The notes under the pieces: generated by a model
Told to the model about the DNA's origin: nothing
What the model saw: only the letters and a program-made list of their open reading frames with translations
The model's database searches: none
From: Begonia masoniana
Taxonomy: Eukaryota > Streptophyta > Magnoliopsida > Cucurbitales > Begoniaceae
NCBI GenBank assembly: GCA_022432975.1
Contig: CM039502.1
Span: forward strand, 18,175,453-18,239,452
DNA length: 64,000 nt
Reading direction: 5' to 3'
Shown here: positions 35,081 to 44,358 of the stretch, piece by piece
How positions within the stretch are numbered: the first letter of the stretch is position 1
Layout: each line of letters begins with the position of its first letter
Program-made: the position numbers and the translations under genes

Positions 35081-36213
35081 TGTTAAAATTTGATGTAACC
35101 CGAATTCTAGTTGGGTTGGGTAGGACCCGTATATCAATATGATGATTTTATGTTTTCTCTATATATTGATATTTAAGTTGCAAAACTCATTGTACTAATT
35201 TTGATTAGTAATTTCTCTCATCTGCTCGTGGTTTTTTTCTTTTCTAAGATTTCCATGTAAATTTCAATGTCCATTATTTTCTCGTTTTTTTTTTTCGATT
35301 TCTCGTTTGATTTTTTAACAATTGGTATCAGAGCAAGGTTTAAGTTTTTCCAAAAATCAGGTTTTTGATTTATGAAAGGTATCGAACGATTTTACAGGTT
35401 TGCAATTTCAAAAATTAAAGTTACAATTTTTGGGAGAAGGAAAAGAAATTAAAAGAAAAAAGGAACGTACACTGTTATTGTCGCGAAGAACAGAGGAGCC
35501 CTAGCACCGTTCGCCAGAGAAGGAGCCCTAGGTGAGGGCCACCATCGACGACAGAGAGAAAGGAGATCCTTTTTCATTGTTTTGTTCTGTCGTCGCGAAG
35601 AACAAAATAGAGAATGCTCGTCGTCCAACGGAGATGGATGCTGGTAGCGAAGCAGAAGTAGAGAGTGAGCTCCTAGAGGGAGCTGCTGCTCGCGCGTCTG
35701 AGGAGAAGAACCCTGTTGACGCCCTCTGATCAGAACCCACTATTTTTTAGTCTATTTTTTGTACAGAGATTGACTATCATCCTCGTCGCTGACGAGTGCT
35801 CTAGTCGCTGGAAAAGAAGAAGAAAGTTTTCGCCTTTCTTTAAAGAAGTTTCCATTTTTGTTTACTTTCCGTTGCTGCTAGCTGTGAAGAAAAAATAGAG
35901 GGAGGAGTGTCGGCCAAGAAAGAGAAAAATAGAGAAGGAGAGTCCTTCGTTTCAGAGAAGCTATCGCTGCCATATGAAGGAGAAGTCCACTGTCGCCGGC
36001 CATCGCCGTGCGGAGAGGAGTAGCCACTGTCTTCGTTGTCGAACAGTGAAGAGGGAGAAAACCCTAAAGTGAAAGGGTTAGCCACTGTCATCGTTGTCGA
36101 ATAGTGAAGAGAGGAGAAAACCATAAGGTGGAAGGGTTAGTCACTATTGTCGTTGCCGAACAGTGAAGAGAGGAGAAAACCCTAAGGTGAAACAATTAGC
36201 CACTGTCGTCAGT
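35081..36213 (+). mobile_element. Small non-autonomous LTR element, left part, truncated by Sirevirus insertion
   Basis: LTR 35081-35320 (TGTTAAAATT to TTTTTTAACA), then primer site ATTGGTATCAGAGCAAGG, then about 890 bases of internal sequence without gag or pol. Homologous to 55115-56260 in HMGR copy B. From about 36010 the internal part contains roughly three tandem units of about 60 bases (CACTGTC, CGAACAGTGAAGAG, GGAGAAAACCCTAA). A Sirevirus-like LTR begins at 36214. Confidence 0.75.
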
Positions 36214-37828
36214 TGTAGGATCGAGATTGTCTAAGAGGGGGGGGTGAATTAGACCTTTTTAAAATTTCTTAAACTAACAGCAAACAAACAACCAGTAAAA
36301 AAGAGATAGAGAGAAAATTCAACACACGGGTTTTTACGTGGTTCGACCAAAACCTGCCTACATCCACGCTTCAAGGTTTCCCCCTTAAAGATCCTTAACC
36401 TTCTCCTCACAAGAATAAACAGATCGAAATTCCGGGCTCCGATCAACTGCCTTTTACAGATCTGGATTGTTCTTCACGGGCGACAATCCACTGCCTTATA
36501 CAGATTTTTGAGTTTGTAAATTGCAAGCTCAGACTACACTCTCACAAGGATTAAATCTCAAGTTAAAACCGAGAGGTGTAGAAGAAATACAGAGTATGAT
36601 AAATTTCGCAGGTTAGGGCTCAAGGATAAAATTCGCAAAAAGTTCTTTCTTCGAGCTTTTTCTTCGGCTTAAATACTCTGTCTAATTTCTGCTTCACAGT
36701 ATTGAATGCTTCTTTCTACAAATGGAAAAATGTTACCGTTGGGAAGCATCCGTACTCAAGCAGATATCCGTTGCGCATCTGAAACTGCTGTTCGTCGTCT
36801 CCATTAATGTTCTGGAGTTAAGGCTGAAAACGACGTCACTGTAGCTTCGCGGTTATTTTGAATTCTGGCGGAAGACAATGTTGCTTTATAGTTTTGAACC
36901 ACCATCGGTGGATATGTCTTTAAAAAAACTTGAACCACTATCAGAAGATGTATTCTTAGACGTCTTCTGCCTTTGTCGTTTAACAAGCGGTGGAGTTCTT
37001 CTTTGAAGTCATCCGCCTTTGTCGTCTAGCAAGCGGTGGAGTTCTTCTTTGAAGTCATCCGCCTTTGTCGTCTAGCGAGCGGTGGAGTTCTTCTTTGAAG
37101 TCATCCGCCTTTGTCGTCTAGCAAGCGGTGGAGTTCTTCTTTGAAGTCATCCGCCTTTGTCGTTTAACAAGCGGAGGAATTCTTCTTTGAAGTCATCTGC
37201 CTTTGTCGTCTAGCGAGCGGTGGAGTTCTTCTTTGAAGTCATCCGCCTTTGTCGTCTAGCGAGCGGTGGAGTTCTTCTTTGAGGTCATCCGCCTTTGTCG
37301 TCTAGCGAGCGGTGGAGTACTTCTTCGAAGTCATCCGCCTTTGTCGTCTAGCAAGCGGTGGAGTTCTTCTTTGAAGTCATCCGCCTTTGTCGTCTAGCAA
37401 GCGGTGGAGTTCTTCTTTGAAGTCATCCGCCTTTGTCCTTTGTCGTCTAGCGAGCGGTGGAGTTCTTCTTTGAAGTCATCCGCCTTGTCGTCTAGCGAGC
37501 GGTGGAGTTCTTCTTTGAGGTCATCCGCCTTTGTCGTCTAGCGAGCGGTGAAGTACTTCTTCGAAGTCATCCGCCTTTGTCGTCTAGCAAGCGGTGGAGT
37601 TCTTCTTTGAAGTCATCTGCCTTTTTCAGCCCTGTTAAAAACTATACAACCCTGTATACTTAACCACATTCATTAGATAACTAAAATACCCTTCAAGGGT
37701 ATTTCCAACAGATTAATACACATGCATAATTCATTATTCTCATTTAATAAACATAATCAAATTACATATTTAACATTCAAATACATCATCAAAAACTTAG
37801 TTAGACTTAAACCTCATTTAAATCAACA
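36214..37828 (-). repeat. 3' LTR of the Sirevirus-like element, with 46-bp minisatellite
   Basis: Forward ends are TGTAGGATCGAG and AAATCAACA. Between about 36972 and 37625 there are about 14 copies of a 46-bp unit (CGGTGGAGTTCTTCTTTGAA and GTCATCCGCCTTTGTCGTCT plus AGCAAG) with few variants. The homologous position in the LTR at 30394-32346 carries a 26-bp unit instead. Confidence 0.88.
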
Positions 37829-38020
37829 ATCTCCTCCTTTTTGATGATGACAATCTATGAGTATAAATTTGATTAAACAATGTTCTCCCCCATAATTCTA
37901 GCTCCCCCATAGTAAGTGCATATAATCCAATTTCAAAACACGGTTTACATGCATACTATCATTATATATAAAATAATTTCATTCTCATAGCCCACATGAA
38001 TCAAATATTTTCTCCCCCAT
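37829..38020 (-). promoter_or_regulatory. Polypurine tract and repeated GGGGGAG boxes
   Basis: Directly before the 3' LTR the minus strand reads CATCATCAAAAAGGAGGAGA, the usual Copia plus-strand priming site. Further boxes reading ATGGGGGAG lie at about 37884-37893, 37902-37910 and 38012-38020. Several polypurine boxes upstream of the 3' LTR are a described Sirevirus feature. Confidence 0.75.
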
Positions 38021-38320
38021 TGACATTATCAAAAACAAGCAGAGAGATAGCAGAAACAATGCAGGAAACACAAGGCATAGAAACACCAGAGTACTCAACA
38101 TTAAAATATCAATAAAGTTTGATACAAAAAAAAATATATCATCTATTTAAAGAAAGTTAAAAAATGCGTCCAAAAAGCTTGTGGAATCCAAGAGAACACT
38201 TCAAGGTTCGGATGGAAATAGGCATCCACAAGAGCTTGCAGTGAGCCAATACGCGAGGGAGGGGTGGTTGATAGACCACCAAAGCCATGCAGGGAGCAGA
38301 TGATGGAGAAGGTTCTTGGT

Positions 38321-38767
38321 TCACCACCATGTCCAACAGGAAGGAGGCTCTACAGATGGACCATCAAGAGAGGCAGTAATGGGACTGGCTGGTTCTGGTG
38401 AGGGCTCGAGAATAGGAGGAGCAACAGAAGTAGAGAATGCCAGTTCAGCCTCCTGAAGATCCAAAGGCATAAAGCGAGCACCATCCTCAAACTCAGGGCG
38501 CATGATCGGAGGGAGAAAGTCTTCAGAACAAGCCTCGGGATAAGAAGGAGGGCTTGGAGATTCAGGGCGAAGAGCTTCAACTTGAGACCTGAGTGACCTA
38601 AAATCCAGTGACAAAATCTCCCTATGCCGATCCATTTTGTTAGAGAGTTGATCGAGACCTGAATCCAAATCACTGCTCATGTCCAATTTGATCTTGTGTA
38701 GTTTTGCATCCATGGATTTGTCAATCTGACTGAGAGCTGTCCCTAGACTCTCAATGCAGGACTTCAA
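38321..38767 (-). CDS. Element-encoded ORF with predicted coiled coil (148 aa)
   Basis: Lies 36 bases downstream of the stop of the 473-codon ORF on the same strand. The first half is rich in charged and Leu/Ile/Met residues in a heptad-like pattern (D-A-K-L-H-K-I-K-L-D-M, L-D-Q-L-S-N-K-M-D-R). The second half is Pro/Glu/Ser-rich. It may be the C-terminal end of the preceding env-like ORF separated by a stop, or a separate protein. Function unknown; a structural role in the element is inference. Confidence 0.5.
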   Translation of the reverse strand: MKSCIESLGTALSQIDKSMDAKLHKIKLDMSSDLDSGLDQLSNKMDRHREILSLDFRSLRSQVEALRPESPSPPSYPEACSEDFLPPIMRPEFEDGARFMPLDLQEAELAFSTSVAPPILEPSPEPASPITASLDGPSVEPPSCWTWW

Positions 38768-38803
38768 CTCAGTGTACTGCTCCTCACTTATAGTAAATCT
38801 CCT

Positions 38804-40225
38804 TTAATAGGTCTTGGGGGTTGCAGGAGTAGGTGGCATAGATGGTGAGGAGACTTGGACAATAGGAGCTGTTGGGACTAGAGGGACCATAGGGACTGGA
38901 GGAGGTGGTTGGACTGGTGGAGAAAGTTGGACTGGAGAAGGTGGATGGACTGGAGGAGGCAGAGAGGGCAACAAAAGTGCAGGTGGAGGGGAAGAAGGAT
39001 CCTCTGGAATTAGAGGAGGCACAGATGAAAAAACAGATGGTGCCACATAGATATGAGCTAAAGAGGATGGAGTCGAATTTCTTGGCACTGGTGGAGGAAG
39101 GTGGAGGCGAGATACCAGAGAATGAGAAGGAGAAATATCAAAAGCAGGGATCTCTGAATCACCACCGCCTTCTTGAGTTGATGACTCGTCAGCCAGAATC
39201 AGTTTCCTCTTTCCTTTTCTGACAGCAGCTACCGTAGTAGCCCTTTTCTTAGACTGATCCATAACAAAATCTCCTCTTCTTGTTTTCTTAATCCCCATTC
39301 TTGACAAAGTGGATTTAGAGTAATAGCTGGATGGTTTAAGACAGGAAGGAGCCTCTTCCTCGGGAAATTCTACCTCAGACATCTGAAAGATCTTCATGAG
39401 AAGGAGGTTATAAGGAAAAGATGTAGTCCCTGTAGAAACACTCTGAATCATCCTTCTCAGAATAATGTATCCTACATCAAAAGGGGTCTTTTGATAGATG
39501 GCAAAAAGAACAACCATTTTCATGCTGCTAATATCATCATAATGACCACCCTTAGGAATAACATTGTAACTGATCATCTGATGGAGAAGTCGAGCTCTAA
39601 TTGTTAAATGTTTGCTCTTTAAGAAATTGAGAATATTGTGCGGGTCTAGAGCAATTTCTTTCAAAAATTGTTGGCCATCGGGAGGTCCGAGAAATGAGGG
39701 CTCTTGCGCTGTTGAATAGATTTTGGGATGTTTATCTAAATGAAGACTCCCCAGAAGCTCATTTAGGGATTGAGAGGTTAGAACTATGTGTTTTCCATAC
39801 ACATAGCTCGAAATGGTAGATTTATCAGAAGGATAACTAAGATTGGCATAGAACATTTTAACGGCAGTGGGGTAAAAGAAAGATTCGACATCAAACAAAC
39901 CTATTAATCCAATGTCTGTCAAGGGTGCTACTAAATTTAAATCAACTAAGTCGTCTGGAATGATACCACGACTTGGAATCAACTTATTATCTTTAAAATC
40001 TTCGTGATACCTGATTTCGGCAGCCTGATTGAGAAAATAGATCGATGGCCAACTATTTGCACGAGGAATCTCACGAGACTGACAAACGGAGACTTTGGCT
40101 TTTTTCTTGGCCGGTTCGGAAACTGCACGAGACGATGAGGCCATTTGATCGATACTGTGAAGGAAACCTAGAGAGAAAAAGGTTGAAGGTAGAGGTTTTC
40201 TGAAAGGGCGCGACAGATGAAGCAT
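38804..40225 (-). CDS. Env-like / plant-transposon-protein ORF of the Sirevirus-like element (473 aa)
   Basis: Open for 473 codons; the Met at 40144 (M-A-S-S-S-R-A) is a more natural start than 40225. After a Lys-rich basic stretch (A-K-K-K-A-K-V) comes an approximately 250-residue domain (I-P-S-R-G-I, F-F-Y-P-T-A-V-K-M-F-Y-A-N-L, L-L-H-Q-M-I-S-Y-N-V-I-P-K) like the 'putative plant transposon protein' family found downstream of pol in Copia elements. The C-terminal 130 residues are Pro/Ser-rich. I see no clear signal peptide or membrane helix, so 'env-like' describes position only. It is intact although pol is broken. Confidence 0.6.
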   Translation of the reverse strand: MLHLSRPFRKPLPSTFFSLGFLHSIDQMASSSRAVSEPAKKKAKVSVCQSREIPRANSWPSIYFLNQAAEIRYHEDFKDNKLIPSRGIIPDDLVDLNLVAPLTDIGLIGLFDVESFFYPTAVKMFYANLSYPSDKSTISSYVYGKHIVLTSQSLNELLGSLHLDKHPKIYSTAQEPSFLGPPDGQQFLKEIALDPHNILNFLKSKHLTIRARLLHQMISYNVIPKGGHYDDISSMKMVVLFAIYQKTPFDVGYIILRRMIQSVSTGTTSFPYNLLLMKIFQMSEVEFPEEEAPSCLKPSSYYSKSTLSRMGIKKTRRGDFVMDQSKKRATTVAAVRKGKRKLILADESSTQEGGGDSEIPAFDISPSHSLVSRLHLPPPVPRNSTPSSLAHIYVAPSVFSSVPPLIPEDPSSPPPALLLPSLPPPVHPPSPVQLSPPVQPPPPVPMVPLVPTAPIVQVSSPSMPPTPATPKTY

Positions 40226-40481
40226 TTCTGAAAAGAAACTAAGTTTAAAAAGAATAGGGCATCGCCCGACGGAATGAGGTCACACGTGTAACATCGATAT
40301 CGCCCGATGGGTGACACGTGTCAGCAGATTAAAAAATATATCATCCGATGCCGAGACATCATCCGGTCAGTGGAGGATACATATCATCCGGTGAGTAGCA
40401 CAGAGCGGGTTATCTATATCCACCGATGCCTTCATTAAAACAAATCACTCTATCACAAGAAGGATTTCCAACAGAACAAAC

Positions 40482-42716
40482 TTAGCTTTTCTCAAACCGA
40501 ATGAGACCTAACTTTATTCTTATATTATTGAAGGTCTTTTCATCCAACGGTTTTGTAAAGATGTCAGCCAATTGATCTACAGAATTAACAAATTCTAAGG
40601 ATATATCACCTCTTTGAACATGATCACAGATAAAGTGATATCTAACATCAATATGCTTAGTTCTAGAGTGCTGAATGAGATTTTTGGAAATGTTAATTGC
40701 ACTGGTGTTGTCACACCGAATAGGAATCCTATCATAGAAAAGATTATAGTCTTCTAAGGTTTGTTTCATCCACAACATTTGTGCACAACAACTGCCAGCA
40801 GCAATATATTCACTTTCTGCAGTTGAGAATGCAACATAATTTTGTTTCTTAGAATACCAGGAGACTAACGATTCACCTAAGAACTGACAGGTGCCACTAG
40901 TGCTTTTCCTATCAACTAGACTACCTGCATAATCAGAATCTGAGTATCCAATCAGATCAAAAGAGGTGCCCTTCGGATACCATAATCCTAAATCATAAGT
41001 CCCACTCAAATATTTGAAAATCCTTTTTACAGCAGTTAAATGAGACTCCTTAGGAACAACTTGAAATCTAGCACATAAACAAACACTAAATAGAATATCT
41101 GGCCTACTTGCAGTCAGATATAACAATGATCCAATCATACCACGATATTTTTTAATATCTACACTTATTCCATTTTCATCTTTATCCAATTTAGTTGTGG
41201 TACTCATGGGAGTCATGGAAGACTTAGAAGATTCTAATCCAAATTTCTTAAGAAGTTCCTTAATGTACTTTTCTTGATAGAAGAAAATTCCATCAGGAGA
41301 TTGACTGATCTGAAATCTTAAGAAGAATTTTAACTCCCTCATCATATTCATCTCAAATTCACTTTGCATGAGGGAAGAAAATTCATTACACATGTTGACA
41401 TTAGTTGATCAAAAATAATATCATCGACATAAATTTGAACTAACAAAATGTCTTTATCCTTTTGCATGGTAAATAGAGTTGAATCTGTATTCCCCTTTTT
41501 GAAATTTCTTTCCTCAAGGAAATTCTTCAATCTATCATACCAAGCTCTAGGAGCCTGCTTAAGACCATAAAGAGCTTTCCTTAATTTGTAGACATGGTCG
41601 GGTTTATCAAAAGCTTCAAAACCTAAGGGTTGCTCAACAAAAACTTCTTCATTGATGTAACCATTTAAGAAAGCACTCTTTACATCCATTTGAAAGAGTG
41701 TGAAGTTTTTGTAGCAGGCAAAAGCTAGGAGCATTCTTATTGACTCTAATCTAGCTACAGGGGCAAAGGATTCCTCAAAATTAATACCCTCTTCTTGAGA
41801 GTATCCCTTAGCAACTAGTCTGGCCTTGTTTCTAACCACAATCCCATTTTCATCCAATTTATTCTTATAAACCCATTTAGTTCCTATAATGGGATGATCC
41901 ATAGGCCGTGGAACAAGTTCTCATACATTGCTCCTTTCAAATTGATTTAATTCATCCTGCATAGCCATGATCCAATTTTTATCATTTTCGGCCTCTTCAA
42001 ACTTCTTAGGCTCTACTTGAGAGATAAATGCCACATTGGCACAGAGATTCCTAAGAGAGGATCTAGTCTTAACTCCTAATGAAGGATCACCTAAGACTTC
42101 ACCTAAGGGATGATCTTTGACATACTTCCAATCCCTAGGAAGAGCAGGAATTTCATCCTTGACAGGGACAATATCCATAGAGTTTGAAGAAGGTTCTAAG
42201 GATTTTTCTACTTAAATAGAATCTGAAGGCTTTTCTAAAGACAGAGAATCTAGATGTCTTTCTAAAGAGTCATCCTCATCCATATTGATTGTGAGTTGAG
42301 AAGTCTCATCAAAGTTTACATGAACCGATTCTTCAACAACCAGAATTCTCTTGTTGAACACCCTATATGCTTTACTGGAAAGAGAATAACCCAGAAAAAT
42401 TCCAAGATTAGATTTGGAATCGAATTTTTCTAAGTTATCCTTAGTGTTCAGGATGAAGCATTTACAACCAAAGGCTCTAAAATACTTAACAGAAGGAGTT
42501 TTTCCACTCCAGAGCTCAAATAGAGTTTTCTCAAGAATAGGTCTTATTGAGACCCGATTGAGCACATAGCAAGCTGTTGAGATAACTTCAACTCAGAAGT
42601 ACTTAGGAATGAAATTTTCATTTAGCATGGTTCGGGCTAACTCTTGAAGAGACCTATTTTTCCTCTCAACAACACCATTTTGCTGAGGGGTTCTAGGAGA
42701 GGAGAAATTGTGCTCG
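40482..42716 (-). pseudogene. Copia pol remnant: integrase (C-terminal part), reverse transcriptase, RNase H
   Basis: Minus-strand order: H-N-F-S-S-P-R-T-P-Q-Q-N-G-V-V-E-R, the end of the integrase core with its catalytic Glu (about 42650-42716); the G-C-K-C-F-I region (42212-42565); the linker (41921-42178); reverse transcriptase with [18 protein letters not shown] and Y-V-D-D (41348-41902); and, after a frame change near 41400, G-S-L-L-Y-L-T-A-S-R-P-D, S-D-Y-A-G and the RNase H end (40482-41393). Stops near 42213 and 42594 and missing integrase zinc and Asp residues make it dead. Confidence 0.88.
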
Positions 42717-44358
42717 TGGCATATCATCCTCCCTGGGTGATTGAGTATTTGACTTTAAATCCAGAGTTGTGTCCTTCTCGTGGTTGTTTCTTCTCCGACT
42801 TATGGCGATAGATCCTTCACATTAAAAGTAGCAGATACCCCATAATTCCCCAATAGTTCTAACTTATAGGCATTATTGCTAATGCGCTCTATAATTTTGA
42901 AGGGTCCGTCGGCCCTTGAAAGGAGTTTGGATCGGTATTGGTGGGGGAAACCATCTTTCTTTAAGTGGAGTCACACTAAGTCACCTTCCTTAAAGATCAC
43001 TCCCTTACATCCCTTATTCGCTTGTTTTGCATGTTTCTCATTTGCCCTTTCGATGGCGTTTCGAACCTTTTTGTGCAACTCCTTGATTTGCTTAGTTTTA
43101 CTAGCTCCGACGAGGTTTGCAAGGTCTTTCATAGGTAGAGGTACAAGGTCTAAAGGAATACGCTGGTTGAATTCATATGCCACTTCTAATGGAGTCTTTT
43201 GAGTAGTTTAGTGGACACTTCTGTTATACGCAAACTCTCATTGTGGAAGGAGAACATCTCATTTCGACAATTTGTTTCCCACACAAGTCCTTAAAATAGT
43301 TCCTAAGGTACGATCGACCACTTCTGTCTAGCCGTCGTTTTGAGGGTGCAAAGAGGTACCGAATAAAAGTTTGGTACCAACCTTTTTCCATAAGGTTCTC
43401 CAAAACGTGCTCAGGAATTTGGTGTCCCGGTCTGACACAATGGTTTGAGGCACCCCATGCAACCTAACTATTTCTTTAAAAAAAAAGGTCGGCAATAAAA
43501 ACGGAATCGTCGATTTTATGACAAGCTATAAAATGTCTCATCTTGGAGAAACGATCTACGACTACAATGATGGAGTCTTTAGCTTTGGCTGTCCGAGGAA
43601 AGTCCTAATACAAAATCCATACTAACTTCAATCCACGGGTGTGTTGGTATGGGTAGAGGTAGGTATAGTCCTTGGGGTAAAATCTTGATTTTAGCTTTCT
43701 TACAGACTATACATTGTTCAAGCATACGACGGACGTCTCGTGCAAGATTTGGCCAAAAGAAATGTTCTTTAAGCAAATCATTTTTTTCTCTAAAGTGACT
43801 GGATAATCCTCCGCTATAGGCTTCCTTCACAAGGCAAATCCTTAAGCTTCCTTGGGTTATACACAACTTGCTTCCCTTCAGCAAGTAACCATCCACAATA
43901 TGGTAATCCCCTTCAGCTTTCTCCTTGCATCTCCGATAGCAAGGTCCAAAATTTGGATATGACAAATAGTTATCTTTAATCCATTAAAAACCAAAAAAAT
44001 CTTGTACTGAGTTCAGTCAGAAGGATGCACCTCTTTGATAACGCATTTGCCACCATGTTAGCTTCTCCCTTTTTATATTTCAGAATATAATGGTATCGTT
44101 CCAAAAACTCCACCCATTTGACATTCCTCTTATTTAGTTTACCATGACTCCTGATGTGTTTGAGGGCTTGGTGGTCAGTGTGTATGATAAATTTCTTAGA
44201 TAAGAGATAATGTTATCATTGCTTTAGTGCCCATATGACTGCATAAAACTCATTGTTATACGTGGAGTAGTTAAGCATAGCCTCTTTGAGCTTCTCACTA
44301 AAATAGGTAAGAGGTCTCCCTTCTTTCATGAGGACGACATTGATTCCAATTCTGGATG
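42717..44358 (-). pseudogene. Older Gypsy element, downstream part: RNase H to integrase C-terminus
   Basis: Continuation of 53029-54384 across the young insertion. The minus strand reads G-R-P-L-T-Y-F-S-E-K-L, T-D-H-Q-A-L-K-H-I (RNase H, 44000-44350), the integrase zinc region H-F-F-W-P...C-I-V-C-K-K-A-K, the core S-M-D-F-V-L-G-L, the second catalytic region I-V-S-D-R-D-T-K-F, and the C-terminal A-D-G-P-F-K-I-I-E-R and Y-G-V-S-A-T-F-N-V-K-D-L-S-P. Many stops and frame changes are present. It ends in D-L-K-S-N-T-Q then abuts the Copia fragment at about 42716; no LTR of its own is left. Confidence 0.85.

Larger units (their letters stand above)
36214..42716 (-). mobile_element. Sirevirus-like Ty1/Copia element, minus strand, 5' part missing
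   Basis: Order on the minus strand: truncated integrase, reverse transcriptase and RNase H (40482-42716), a 473-codon ORF (38804-40225), a coiled-coil ORF (38321-38767), GGGGGAG boxes, a polypurine tract, and the 3' LTR (37828 to 36214). The extra ORF downstream of pol and repeated purine boxes before the 3' LTR are Sirevirus traits. Gag, protease, the 5' LTR and the integrase N-terminus are absent; at about 42716 the sequence passes abruptly into the 3' end of an older Gypsy pol. Confidence 0.85.

Noticed and set aside
38814..39222. Plus-strand Gly/Glu-rich ORFs
   Set aside because: They are the reverse of the Pro/Ser-rich tail of the Sirevirus ORF on the minus strand.
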